64,000 nucleotides of DNA, taken from contig JBITNC010000001.1 of NCBI GenBank assembly GCA_050084985.1, positions 4,154,001-4,218,000 on the forward strand, written 5' to 3'. Below are positions 22,446 to 32,220 of this stretch, piece after piece. A program made the position numbers and the translations under genes. This stretch comes from Nageia nagi. Taxonomy: Eukaryota > Pinophyta. Within the stretch, counting starts at the first letter, position 1, and each line of letters starts with the position of its first letter. The notes beneath the pieces are model-generated. The model had not been told where the DNA came from. It made no database searches and saw only the letters and a list, made by a program, of their open reading frames with translations.

Positions 22446-22640
22446 AAGCTTTGTCCTCAAAGCTTGAAATGTGGAAATTATTGCTGTAGTTGATAAAGGA
22501 TTTCCTATGTTGCATCTTCTAGTGCCATGCCTTGCCACTACATAAGGACTTCTATGATGGAATGATTATAAAGCTATTATGGGCATTGATCCAGAACTAT
22601 CTTAGGTACAACTATCATTGATCCATCTTCTACCAACTCA
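22446..22640 (-). pseudogene. Gypsy B chromodomain, degenerate
   Basis: Minus strand after the integrase tail: PKIVLDQ, SIIEVLM, stop, WQGMALEDATQEILYQLQQ and FPHFKL. The W-Q-G-x-x-x-E-D-A-T-x-E pattern is that of the C-terminal chromodomain of plant chromoviruses, which directs integration to particular chromatin. The second conserved Trp (ATWE) is Gln here and two stops interrupt it. It ends just before the polypurine tract, as expected. Confidence 0.8.
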
Positions 22641-22649
22641 AGTAATTGT

Positions 22650-23700
22650 GTCTAAACCTAAACCTTTGATCCAACCACTTTCTTGAGGCAAGAGACATGA
22701 AACATTAGGTGAATCTTAGAAGTAGGAAGCTTTAATTTGTATGTAGTTGGGCCAATGCATTGCAACATCTTGTAAGTACCATAAAACTTTAGGGCTAATT
22801 TTTGAGGCCCTTTTATTTTTAAGGATTTTTGGTGATAAGGTTGCAACCTTAGAAAGACCATGTCATCTATCTAGAACTCTCTTTCCACATATTGCTAATC
22901 AGCCTATTGTTTCGTACAATGTTGGGCTATATGAAGATTATGCTTGAGAAAATGAATAATATCATCCTAAGTAACTAAAGTTGAGTTAACTACCTGAACT
23001 TTACTAGTACTTGGAACATACAAGGTGACTATTGGTGGAGCTTGACCATACACTACTTCATATGGGGTCATCTTGCTGGCAAAATGATAAGCGTATTATA
23101 CCACCACTCAACCAAGAGAAGCCATCATACCCAATGCATAGGTTGTGCTAAAACAAAATAATATAAATATATTTCTAAGCCTTTATTAACAATTTTAGTC
23201 TAACCATTAGTTTGTGGGTGATATGTTGAGCTTATGTTTAGTTGGGTACCTTGCAATTTAAAAAGGTCTTGCAAAAAATGACTTGTAAAAGTGGGATCAT
23301 GATCATTGACAATCATCTTTGGTATGCCATGTAGTTTGAAAATTATATCTAGGAATAATTATGCCACTATCACTACTTTTTAGGGATGAGCCAATGAAAC
23401 AAAATGAGCATATTTGGATAACCGATCAACCACCACTAGAATAACTGATTTACCATGAGATTTAGGAAGGCCTTCAATGAAATCCATTGAGATATTGATC
23501 CATGTATGGGTAGGTATGGGAAGAGGTTGAAGGAGTCCTAAAGTACCCACTGTCTCACCCTTTTATCATTGACACACATCACAAGTTGCCATAAACTACT
23601 TGATATCCAATTTCATACCTATCCAATAGAATGACCATGTCACTTGCTTATAAGTTTTCAAAAATCTTTCATATCTTAATGTAGGTGTGGAATGTAATTT
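22650..23700 (-). pseudogene. Gypsy B integrase, degenerate; catalytic Glu replaced by Lys
   Basis: Minus-strand blocks: zinc-binding segment ending [27 protein letters not shown] (first Asp); KMIVNDHDPTFTSHF (second Asp kept); TYHPQTNG, stop, TKIVNKGLE, where the catalytic Glu is Lys (codon 23194-23196); and the C-terminal domain LRLQPYHQKSL to FHVSCLKKVVG (open 22658-22861). Integrase joins the cDNA to the target. The stop and the Glu loss make this copy inactive. Confidence 0.92.
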
Positions 23701-23859
23701 GGCAAGTATTTTTGATTTACATTTTGAAGGAGATGGTAACAAAATTCAACGTTTGAATCTCAAAATACCATCATGCATGTATGGTGTGGTTTACTCATGA
23801 GGTCTTGAGTGATCTATTTTAGCAATTCTTGGGTGGAACTAGGAGATTAGAGCACTATA

Positions 23860-24394
23860 AGAGGAATAGGAGATGAAAGAGCTTGTAGTGCTACTTGATC
23901 TTCAAATTTTTTGAACAAGATATTAGCAATCACATTCTCCTTACCTTTACAGTATACTATCTCATAATCATACCCTAGTAGTTTGGTCACCATTTTGGTT
24001 GCTCAAGCATAGAAATGCATTGCTCAATAAAAAATTTCAAATTATGATGATCTGTGAGGATGATGAAATGGAGATCAATGAGATATGATCTCCAACATTG
24101 AACTACATGAATGATGGTAAGCATTTCTTTTTCATAAGTGGATTTACCTAAATTGTTTTTAGAGAATGCTCTACTAATGAATGCTAAGGGACACCCCTCC
24201 TGAATTAATACTACCTCAATTCCTACTCCATAAGCATCACTTTCTATCTTAAAGGTTTTAAAAAAATCTAGCATTGCTAATACTGATGTGGTACACATCA
24301 TCTCTTTGAGCTTAAGGAAAGCTACCTTAGCTTGAAGGGACAATTGGAATGCATTCTTTTTCAACATGGTTTGAGGTGCTACAATATTTGCCAT
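23860..24394 (-). pseudogene. Gypsy B RNase H, largely open
   Basis: Open minus-strand frame 23987-24394: FQLSLQAKVAFLKLKEMM, TTSVLAMLDFFKTFKIESDA, GIEVVLIQEGCPLAFISRAF, GKSTYEKEMLTIIHVVQCWR and FIILTDHHNLKFFIEQ. These are the blocks of Gypsy RNase H, with the DASGxGxG segment reading DAYGVGI. The frame then shifts and resumes as LLGYDYEIVYCKGKENVIA. It acts with RT in cDNA synthesis. Confidence 0.9.
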
Positions 24395-25110
24395 ATTCCT
24401 TTACAAATTTCTTATAATATCTTGTCAACCCCAAGAATCCTTGAAGACTTTTCAAATATGTAGGAATAGATCAATTTTGCATGTTAGTAATATTTTATGG
24501 ATCCACCTTAACTCCCTCTTCGAATATAACATGCCCTAAGTAATCAATTTCCCACTTACTAAATGAACATTTTGATTTTTTTTGCATATGGCTAGTTTTC
24601 CTTCAAAATTTGTAAGGGTTGGTTAACATATGCCACATGTTATTACCATGTATTACTGTAGATCAAGATATCATCAAAGAAAACTAAAATGAACTTCTTG
24701 AGGAACAGATGAAACACTTAATTCATTAACCTTTTAAATGTGGTTGGAGCATTTGTGAAGCTAAAAGGCATGACTAAGAACTCATAATGGTCCTCATGGG
24801 TGTGAAATGTAGTTTTTGATATATCCTCCTCCTTGAGGTAGATTTGGTGATACCTAGATCATAGGTCCAACTTGGAAAAATATCTTGCCTAATGCATTTC
24901 ATCTAATAATTCATCAATGATTGGGATGGGAAATTTGTCCTTGATGGTAATTTTGTTAAGGGTCCTAAAATCCACACACATACACCAAGAACCATCTTTC
25001 TTACCAACCAATATAATTGGAGAAGAATATGGGCTTATGCTAGGTTAGATTACTCCTACATCCAACAGTTTCTTAACCAATTTTTCAATTTCATTTTTTT
25101 GTAAACAAGG
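24395..25110 (-). pseudogene. Gypsy B reverse transcriptase, degenerate; FDD box intact
   Basis: Minus strand: [60 protein letters not shown], stop, [39 protein letters not shown], then KWEIDYLGHVIFEEGVKVDP. The catalytic FFDD is kept (about 24668-24684), and the block order is complete apart from stops and one frameshift after DILIYS. Confidence 0.93.
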
Positions 25111-25392
25111 ATATTGATAAGGATGAATGTTTGGTGGGTGACTTCTCGGCACCAATTGGATAGCATGATCATGTGATTGCTGGGGTGGTAAGCCCCTTGG
25201 TTCCTCAAAGGTACTTGAATGTTTACTTAATATGGGTTGCAGATCCTTAGGATCTATGATTTCAAATTCAATGATTGATAAAGAGTATAATTATGCCAAA
25301 ATCCCTTTTCCAATTTTTCATAGGATCTTTTTCATGCGATGTGAGCTCATAATTTGGATAGATCCATCATGTAATCCCTTGAGAGTATGCTC

Positions 25393-25866
25393 TTATTCAT
25401 ATATTTTGAAGGTCATCCATAGCTTTGCAAAATTCCACTGTATGGTGCCCAAAGTTCTAAGCCATTGTACTCCTAAAATTATATCACATCCCTCAAGTGG
25501 TAAAGCGTACATGTCACTTTTCAAAGTATAGTGGTCCATGCTCAATTTTACATTGTGATATGTGCTTTTGCATGTTATTTTTTTTCTATTACCAACCATA
25601 ACCTCAAAATTATTTGTAGGATGGATGTAACAATCAACAACCTTAGCCACTTGTGGATCAATGAAATTATGAGTACTTCTCGAATCCAACAATATTATGA
25701 GAGTGCACTTTTTAAAAAACCCTTTAACCTTTATAGTTTGAGGGGTGGCAATTCCTCCCAATACATTGTAAGAGATAACCAAGGCCTCCTCATATAGAAT
25801 TTCATCTATAGGCTCTTTGGGTTTACTCTCATATTCTTCCTCACTAGGAGCATCAATATCAAACAA
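25393..25866 (-). pseudogene. Gypsy B aspartic protease, open 157 codons; DSG changed to DSR
   Basis: Minus-strand open frame with TIKVKGFFKKCTLIILLDSR, then STHNFIDPQVAKVVDC, CDIILGVQWLRTLGTIQWNF and LWMTFKIYE. This is the retropepsin-like protease of Gypsy elements: the L-L-D-S-G-S-T-H-N-F-I motif with Gly replaced by Arg (about 25658-25690), and the distal I-L-G-x-x-W-L. The Gly change probably inactivates it. The Met start is internal to the polyprotein. Confidence 0.92.
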
Positions 25867-26832
25867 ATATAGCTTTTATTATGTACAATGATAATCATGA
25901 ACAAATTTCTCATCATAATTATAGCAAAAGCCCTTCTTTTGATGCTCTTCCATTTCTTTCCATGTCAACTTCTTAGTTTGCATTATGCAATTTGGTGGTG
26001 GAGCATTTGTGTTATTAGAGGAATGGAAAATATTATGTGTTTTGGTGAATGAAGATCTTGCATTTCATTGATGAGCATTGGCTTTATCTTCAAAGAGCTT
26101 TGCTAAGGCAATAATATCCATCATAGTTTTGGGAGTAAACATTTTGACCTTTCATTTAATTTCTTCCTTTAAACCACTGATAAAACAATTTGTGATAAAT
26201 GCATCATCCAAATCCTCTACGTGATTTGCTAATTTCTCAAACTAATTTTGGTACTCTTTGATTGTTGTAGTTTGATATAACTTGGTCAATGCCCTTGTGA
26301 AGTCTTCATAGTCACTAGCACTAAAATAGATCAATAATTGTTGAGTGAATTCATCCCATGAAAGAGTAGAATTCATTTTGAAGTACAACTAGTGCCATTA
26401 GATAGCCTCATGGTCCAAATTAAAAGATACCATATGCACCTTCAAATCTCTGGGATTTGGTACAATGTGAAATACTCTCTCGATTTATAAATCTAGCCAG
26501 TGGGATTATCTTCATCAAATTGAGAAAAATCCAATTTGGTTATGTGAGTAAGAATGAAACCACCTTGTTGAATTTAAAAGTTATTATGATACCCTTGTGT
26601 ATTTCCTAACTACCTTGATTGTTGTGAATTGGATGCATTGTTGGTATGATTGAGACTTAGTTGAACACTATTACATTTACTATCAAGGGTTTGTATTTAT
26701 GTTTATATTTATCAAATTTCTACTTTGAATTTATTGGTAAGTGTATCTACCATTTGTTGGATCATATTTTGAAATGTCATCATGTTAGGATTAACTTGTG
26801 CTACTGTTTGGGATCTTATTTCAAATGCCATT
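25867..26832 (-). pseudogene. Gypsy B gag, degenerate
   Basis: Begins near 26830 (MAFEIRSQTVAQVNPNMMTF, QNMIQQMVDTLTNKFKVEI). It continues through shifted frames with KLDFSQFDEDNPTG, IYKSREYFTLYQIPEI (retrotransposon gag core) and ends with GFCYNYDEKFVHDYHC, a CCHC knuckle with one Cys lost. Many stops. The protease follows directly, as in a gag-pol polyprotein. Confidence 0.82.
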
Positions 26833-27604
26833 TCTAAAAATTGCTATTTCTGAAGCTAATATTTCTAAAAACTGCTATTTTTAGAAATTGCTATTTTTAA
26901 AAAGTGCTCAAAAAATGTATGGATGTAATATATTAAAATTATTAGCTTGAAAAGATGATCATAATGGGCTAGGTCTTCTAATGATGATTTTCAAACCTCC
27001 AAACTCTTTTTTTTACATCTATGGATCTATCTGCTTTTGTTAAAGACTACTGAAATGGTACAAATTTTTAGTTATTTAGCTTTGAAGTTTTTGCTACCTT
27101 TGAAATGCTATTTTTGGTGGCTCTAAAAAATTTCATGTCATACATTCTACTTCCTGAATCAAAGTTTTTTGTATGAAAGAATGATTCTAGGGTAAGTATT
27201 ATATGCTTTGTAGGCTTATCTAAACACCCCTTCTATCCAACTTTTGCAAGGAAAGAGGTTACAGAGATGGCTTCTGTGATAAGTAACTTTCCAATAGCAC
27301 TTGCTAGTGCAACTACAATTTATAGATGGTTGACATAGCTTCCTACCTAGTTTTCATTTATAGCCTAGATAATCTCTGATATACCTTTCAATACATGGAG
27401 TCCAATTCTATGTAGGGTTCTTTTTGAGTCCTAGGTATTGGTGTAGAGGATTTTGCACCTCACTTCACACATAGCTTTATGGGCAAGTGTGCTTAGCCTA
27501 AAATGATAGATCCTCTTGGATATTTTAAAACCCCTAGTATAGGTTTTCTAGCTTAGATTTCTAATTTTTTTTTATTTTCCTATAGTAGAATGGCCCTAGA
27601 AAGA
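26833..27604 (-). other. Gypsy B 5' leader
   Basis: About 770 bp between gag and the primer-binding site; no domain seen. Near 26830-26905 it contains a run of TGCTATTTYTAAAAA-like words (about five imperfect copies). Confidence 0.55.
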
Positions 27605-27618
27605 GCTCTAATACTAGA
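27605..27618 (-). other. Primer-binding site of Gypsy B
   Basis: The minus strand reads TCTAGTATTAGAGC directly after the 5' LTR (CATAACA), two mismatches from TCTGGTATCAGAGC, the tRNA-Met-type site. Confidence 0.88.
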
Positions 27619-28028
27619 TGTTATGATGTGACAAATATGAAAAAGAAAATATTATAAATATGAAATGAATATTGATTTGAAATAGGAAAATGATAACTAT
27701 CTATTGGAAATAATAGAGCATGCATTGGTAAATAGAACATGAAATAGCATCAATAAGCAAATAAAGATAGGATTTTATTGAATAGTAATAGAATCATATG
27801 CCACTTCAAGGAGGCTACCTCCTTTCAACTTCAAAGGTGAAAAATAATGTTCAAGATGGATTTCTCTACACACTTCTATCTATTAATATTAAACTAACCC
27901 TAACCCTAATAGTAATGCAAAATTAGGCCCTACCCTTATAATCACAATATTACAATTTACAATATAGGCCAATAATTTAATAAAATACTAATACTAACAC
28001 TAAATTGTTAGGATGTGGGATCCTAACA
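27619..28028 (-). repeat. 5' LTR of Gypsy B (410 bp)
   Basis: On the plus strand it runs TGTTATGATG to GGGATCCTAACA. It aligns end to end with 22017-22426 with no gaps and about 50 substitutions. It is followed by the TSD ATTTG at 28029-28033. Confidence 0.96.
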
Positions 28029-28058
28029 ATTTGGCTAAGGAAGCAAAGAGAGAATACC

Positions 28059-29000
28059 ATGGCTAATGAAGGAGGTTCCAACTTGGAAAAGCAACTTGTT
28101 GATCTTGCTTCAATGTTCCAAAAGATATCACTCCAATTTCAATACTTCCAAGAATAACAAAACAAGAAAAATAGAGGTGAATCTAGTGAAGGTAAAAATT
28201 GAGTAATGAAAATGCAAATAGTTATTTTCAAAGTTCTTTTAAGCTTGAAGTAAAGTTTGATTTGCCTAATTTTGATGGAGAAGTGAATGCTAAAAAAATT
28301 ATATCATTAGATTAAGCAAATTGAAGTGTATTGTAGAATACAAGATTGTAAAAGGTGAAGATAAAATCCAATTAGATACCATTAGGATGAGTGGGAATGC
28401 ACTTATTTGGTGGAAAAGTTGTATGCAAAATTTTATGAAAAGTGAAGATTAATCACTTAATGATTGTAATGCTTTTTGGACTCATTTTGTACAATTTCTT
28501 AGAGATCAATTTTATCCATTATGCTACCATCAAAAAGCAATAATGGAATGGCAAACCTTCCATCAAGGCAAAGGGAAAAGTGTACAAGAATACACAATCA
28601 AGTTTCCAAAAAAAGCTACTATGCTAGGAATTTCTCTTAATTCTCAAGACACTCTTCTAAAGTATATTAGTGTTTTGAACAACTATTTGAAACATGCTTT
28701 GTTAATATTTTATCTAATTGATTTGGATAAAGTTTATGTACAAACCACACACTTAGAAGAAAGAGGCAAATTTATGAAAGAAAGTAAAAACAAAAATGCT
28801 TCTAATCATAATAATTCTAAAAAGAATAAGGGAAAAGAGAAAACCACATCTACTACATAAAAAGAAAATTTGAAATATGTTTGCACTAATTGTAAAAAAG
28901 AAGGTCATTTAGAGGCTAAATGTTACAAATTGCATCTTGAATTATACCTTAAATTTAAAGATCAAAAGAAACAAGAAAACACTATTGCTTAAGAAATTGA
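28059..29000 (+). pseudogene. Gypsy A gag, degenerate; CCHC knuckle intact
   Basis: Probable start ATG at 28059 (MANEGGSNLEKQLVDLASMF). Blocks follow: FDLPNFDGEVNAKK, EVYCRIQDCKR, IRMSGNALIWWKSCMQNF, FWTHFVQFLRDQFYP, and an open run 28543-28860 (EWQTFHQGKGKSVQEYTIKF to HLEERGKF). The zinc knuckle CTNCKKEGHLEAKC (28890-28931) is perfect CX2CX4HX4C. Stops and shifts separate the N-terminal blocks. The TSD of Gypsy B lies about 25 bp upstream of the ATG, so Gypsy B separates gag from its promoter. Confidence 0.87.
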
Positions 29001-29089
29001 TGGTGTTTCTTATGTAGATGAAAAAATGGCATGTATGGTTTTGCATAGTTCACTTAATGAAATGAGGAAAAAAAAATTGACCTTTTTCA

Positions 29090-29420
29090 TGTCAAAGTAC
29101 AAGCTAAGAAAACAAGGATTGATACATTATTTGATCTTGGTTCACAAGCTAACTTGATTGCTAAGGAATATGTAAAATCACTTGCACTCACTACTCAACC
29201 ACATCCACACCTGTATTCATTCAGATGGGTGCGTAAAAATTCCAAGTTAGAGGTAACACAACAATGCAAATTGAAATTTGGAATTAATAGAGATTACATT
29301 AATGAAGTTTTACTTAATGGTGTTTCTTTGGATATTTTTGGGATTGTGCTTGGAAGTCCTTATCTATGGGATAGAGATGCTTTGTTTTATAGAAAGAAAA
29401 TATGTCATTAGTTCTCATCA
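29090..29420 (+). pseudogene. Gypsy A protease, DSG changed to DLG
   Basis: Reads RIDTLFDLGSQANLIAKEYV, then LEVTQQCKLKFGINRDYINE and GIVLGSPYLWDRDALFYRKK. The first block is the protease flap-side motif F-D-S-G-S-Q-A-N-L-I with Ser replaced by Leu; the distal I-V-L-G-x-P-Y-L is kept. Open from 29154 to 29411. Confidence 0.83.
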
Positions 29421-29501
29421 AAACAAAGATAAGAATATTTTTTTGATTATTGTAAGACAATCAAAGAGACTTGTTAATACACAAAAATATTTGCACTTGC
29501 A

Positions 29502-29850
29502 ATGGTGAGTTCTCAAAATGAAGTGGAAATTATTAAGGCACTTGATGAATGTGAACTGCAATATAAAGAAAAAGTTAAAGAGGTAATTTTTGAATTTGAG
29601 GTTTTATTTCAAATACCTAAAAAGATTCCACCTAAAAGAGATATACTATATGAGATTCAATTATATCTTGATGTTGCACTTTCTAATATTGGTTTGTATA
29701 GACATTATTTTATGAAAAATGAAGAAATTAAGAAATAAATTAAGGAATTGCTAGATCAAGGAGTCATTAGACCAAGCACATCACCATGTGGTTCTCCTAT
29801 TGTTATAATTCCAAAGAAAAATGGAAATATTGATTTTCAAATGGATGATG
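29502..29850 (+). pseudogene. Gypsy A reverse transcriptase, N-terminal remnant
   Basis: Open runs 29502-29738 and 29748-29930 give CELQYKEKVKEVIFEFEVLF and IKELLDQGVIRPSTSPCGSP, then IVIIPKKNG. These are the RT fingers of a Gypsy element. Immediately after KKNG the frame passes to DDGLVFHLGKLYIPKCERNN, which belongs to the integrase N-terminus. The palm with the YxDD box, the connection and RNase H are therefore deleted at about 29830-29850. Confidence 0.88.
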
Positions 29851-30470
29851 GATTAGTTTTTCATTTGGGCAAGCTTTATATTCCCAAATGTGAGAGAAAT
29901 AATGTTATTAGGGAAGCTCACACTTCTTGAATTTTAGTAAACTTTGGCATTGATAAATTTCTTCCTAATTTGTACAGGTATTGTTTTTGGCCTAAAATGC
30001 AAGAAAATGTATCTAGGTATAATAGAGGTTGTATGATATTCAATGTTAGCAAACCTAGTAACATGAATTTGGGTCTTTATATGCCATTTTCTATTCCTAT
30101 AAGACCATGGGAGAGTATATTCTATGGATGTTGTTGGAGGTTTACCTATTTCTAAAAGAGGAAATGATTATTTATTTGTGGTTATGGTTAGATTCAGTAA
30201 AATGTGCATACTAATTTTATGTAAAAAGATTATGGTAGGTCAAGAGGTTGCTAATATTTTATTTAATTATGTGTGTATAAATTTTGGTCTTCCTACTTAT
30301 ATCATTTTTGATAGGGATTCCAAGTTTCTTGGTAAATTTTGGAGTTCTTTGTGGGAAAACATGGACACTAAGTTAAAGAGGAGTACAACATTCCATCCCT
30401 AGATAGATGTGGTAAATAGGAAATGATACACCTTTTAAAAGGTTATTTTGGTAAGCATCCTAAGATTTAA
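29851..30470 (+). pseudogene. Gypsy A integrase, degenerate; catalytic Glu segment deleted
   Basis: HHCC region: IREAHTS, FGIDKFLPNLYRYCFWPKMQ, YNRGCMIFNVSKPSN (the second Cys is lost). Core: MDVVGGLPISKRGNDYLFVV (first Asp), GLPTYIIFDRDSKFLGKFW (second Asp), then TFHP, stop, IDVVNRK, where the residues that hold the third catalytic Glu are missing. One frameshift at about 30124 separates PWESI from MDVVGG. Confidence 0.9.
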
Positions 30471-30960
30471 GATGAACATTTTGAGTTATATACAATATGC
30501 ATATAATCATCATAGAGTGGATCATAAATTTTAGATTAGGGATCAAGTATGGCTCCATCTTAGCAAGGAAAGACAACATGGTAAGGGTAAAAATTTGAAA
30601 TTGATAAGGTATGGACTTTTTATGATCATTGATAAAGTTGGTGATAATTTATTTTGGTTAGACTCTCCACCTTATATGTAGATTTATTCTATTATTAATA
30701 TGGATAATTTGAAGTTGTATAAACTAGCCTTAGTTACATAATATACAAGTATCATGTTACCATTAGTTGAGGACTTAGCCATAAAGCACATGAGTTTTTT
30801 AGCTGAGGATGCAGTATTGGAAAAGAAGAAGAGGTCATCTCATAGTGGTGAACATGATATGTGGAATATCAAATTTAAGGGACAACACCCACACAAGGTC
30901 AAGTGGTATGCAGTTGATCGAGTGAGAGAAATATACCCTGAACTTATTCCATCATCTTAG
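30471..30960 (+). pseudogene. Gypsy A pol C-terminus with chromodomain-like tail
   Basis: Shifted blocks QYAYNHHRVDHKF and DQVWLHLSKERQHGKGKN precede FMIIDKVGDNLFWLDSPPYM, the integrase C-terminal fold. An open run 30754-30960 ends DMWNIKFKGQHPHKVKWYAV, then DRVREIYPELIPSS, stop. The I-K-F-K-G-x-x-x-x-x-x-K-W pattern resembles a chromodomain (V-K-W-K-G...TW); this last assignment is tentative. Confidence 0.7.
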
Positions 30961-30988
30961 TCACTTTTAGGGACAAAATCTCTCTCTT

Positions 30989-31000
30989 AGTGGGAAGGAA
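30989..31000 (+). other. Polypurine tract of Gypsy A
   Basis: AGTGGGAAGGAA directly before the TGATCCAAAA start of the 3' LTR at 31001. Confidence 0.85.
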
Positions 31001-32028
31001 TGATCCAAAATTTGATCTTTATAGTATTAAAAAATATCATGATTAGTATATTTAGTATGTTCTATTCATCATCAACTTTCTAACACTTCTTTCAGATCGA
31101 AAATCCGATTCAGTTTGAGGGAGATATGTGATTTCTAAGTTTGGGTATTTTTTATTATTAAAAAATACAAGAGGAAAAAAAAGAATTTTCATGTTCTTAT
31201 TTATATTTATTTTATTATATCATATTATAAAGCTCATTTTTCTCTTTCTGACACTTTTTACGATTCATGAAACCAACTTCATGATCAAAAGTTATTTCAT
31301 TTTGAAGTATGCAACATTTTTTAATGAAATGGGAGGCATTTGGAAGGCCATATTGCTTGGGGGCATTTTGGAGGCTAGATTACAAGCTACCAAGTGGCAC
31401 ATTGTGATTGGATCTACCTTAAATATTGGTTTTTGCATGTAATTTGATTTTTGTAAAGTGTTTTGAATATTTTTATTGGTTATAGCTCCTATTTTTGGGT
31501 TGATTATTATTTTTTTAAACTTGTAGCACCTTTTTGGGAGATTGTTGTAACCAATTGAGCTCAAAATTTAGGAGTGGATAATTGAGCCAAATGGGTACCT
31601 AATATGGTTTTTTATTATCTTCCTATTTGTAACACATCCAAATTTGACCCCAAAAATTTGTATAAAGAGGGAGCAAATTGGAGATGCCTAAAGGATGGAT
31701 TTTTTTGGAGAGTTTAGTTTAGTTTTGGAGGTGAATTTCAAAGCTAAAGATTGTGTGTGAATTTGAGAAAAAGGTTGGAGGATTGTGGAGTTCCTTTTGT
31801 ACTTGAATTATACCCACTTTGAAGAGAGAGATAAGATTGCTAGAGTAGCCCATGCTAGATGAACCAGGGTAAATTTGCTTATCTTTTGTGTGCTTAGGGT
31901 TCTAATTCTTCTATGATGTTGCATTGATTTTCTCTTAATTTCCTTACAAGCACTTGATTTAATTTAAGTGTGGGATAGTACTAGTTGAGAGTTAAAGTTA
32001 AAATTTAATTCCTAAAGTTCATGGATCA
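31001..32028 (+). repeat. 3' LTR of Gypsy A (1028 bp)
   Basis: TGATCCAAAATTTGATC to AGTTCATGGATCA, with intact TG and CA ends, followed by the TSD ATACC at 32029-32033. It keeps the TATAAAGAG box at 31671. It aligns with 20783-21855 throughout. Confidence 0.95.
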
Positions 32029-32033
32029 ATACC

Positions 32034-32066
32034 TAACTAGGTAATAAAGAAAATAATACTCTAACA
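32034..32066 (-). repeat. 5' LTR of Copia C, part 2 (33 bp)
   Basis: TAACTAGGTAATAAAG onward to ACTCTAACA is identical to 13970-14002. It is the outer end of the Copia C 5' LTR, cut off by the Gypsy A insertion. Confidence 0.95.
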
Positions 32067-32220
32067 CATAGGTTGCATCCACTTTTATATCCAAGTAGGT
32101 TGCATCCGCTTCTACAATTGGGTAGGTTGCATCCACTTCTACAATTAGGTAGGTTGCATCTACTTCTATAGCTTGATAGGTTGCATCCACTTTTGTATCT
32201 AGGTAGGTTGCATCTATTGG
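32067..32220. repeat. 27-bp minisatellite, right half (6 units)
   Basis: GTTGCATCY starts at 32072, 32099, 32126, 32153, 32180 and 32207, a strict 27-bp period. The array continues the left half at 13548-13713; with the insertion and one TSD removed, 32072 follows 13687 by exactly 27 bp. CATAG at 32067-32071 is the right TSD of Copia C. Confidence 0.95.

Larger units (their letters stand above)
22017..28028 (-). mobile_element. Gypsy retrotransposon B (chromovirus type), minus strand
   Basis: LTRs 22017-22426 and 27619-28028, both exactly 410 bp. Perfect TSD ATTTG at 22012-22016 and 28029-28033. Primer-binding site 27605-27618, polypurine tract from 22427. Minus-strand order: gag, protease, RT, RNase H, integrase, chromodomain. 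This is the most complete element of the window, but every gene has stops. By hand count the LTRs differ at about 50 of 410 positions, mostly transitions. It lies in the leader of Gypsy A, between the primer-binding site and gag. Confidence 0.96.
20783..32028 (+). mobile_element. Gypsy retrotransposon A, plus strand, with Gypsy B nested inside
   Basis: LTRs 20783-21855 and 31001-32028. TSD ATACC at 20778-20782 and 32029-32033 (perfect). Primer-binding site at 21859, polypurine tract before 31001. Internal plus-strand order after the nested Gypsy B: gag with intact CCHC knuckle, protease, RT fingers only, integrase, chromodomain-like tail. Most of RT and all of RNase H are deleted. Inserted into the 5' LTR of Copia C. 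A related solo LTR sits at 16526-17624. Confidence 0.95.
13714..32066 (-). mobile_element. Copia retrotransposon C, minus strand, with nested insertions
   Basis: LTRs: 13714-14002 (3' LTR, 289 bp) and 20527-20782 plus 32034-32066 (5' LTR, 256 + 33 = 289 bp, split by Gypsy A). The TSD is CATAA (13709-13713) against CATAG (32067-32071), one mismatch. A polypurine tract adjoins the 3' LTR. Internal order on the minus strand: leader, gag, protease, integrase (interrupted by a solo LTR at 16526-17624), RT, RNase H. All genes carry stops. Removing the element and one TSD restores the 27-bp phase of the flanking minisatellite exactly, which independently supports both boundaries. Confidence 0.93.
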
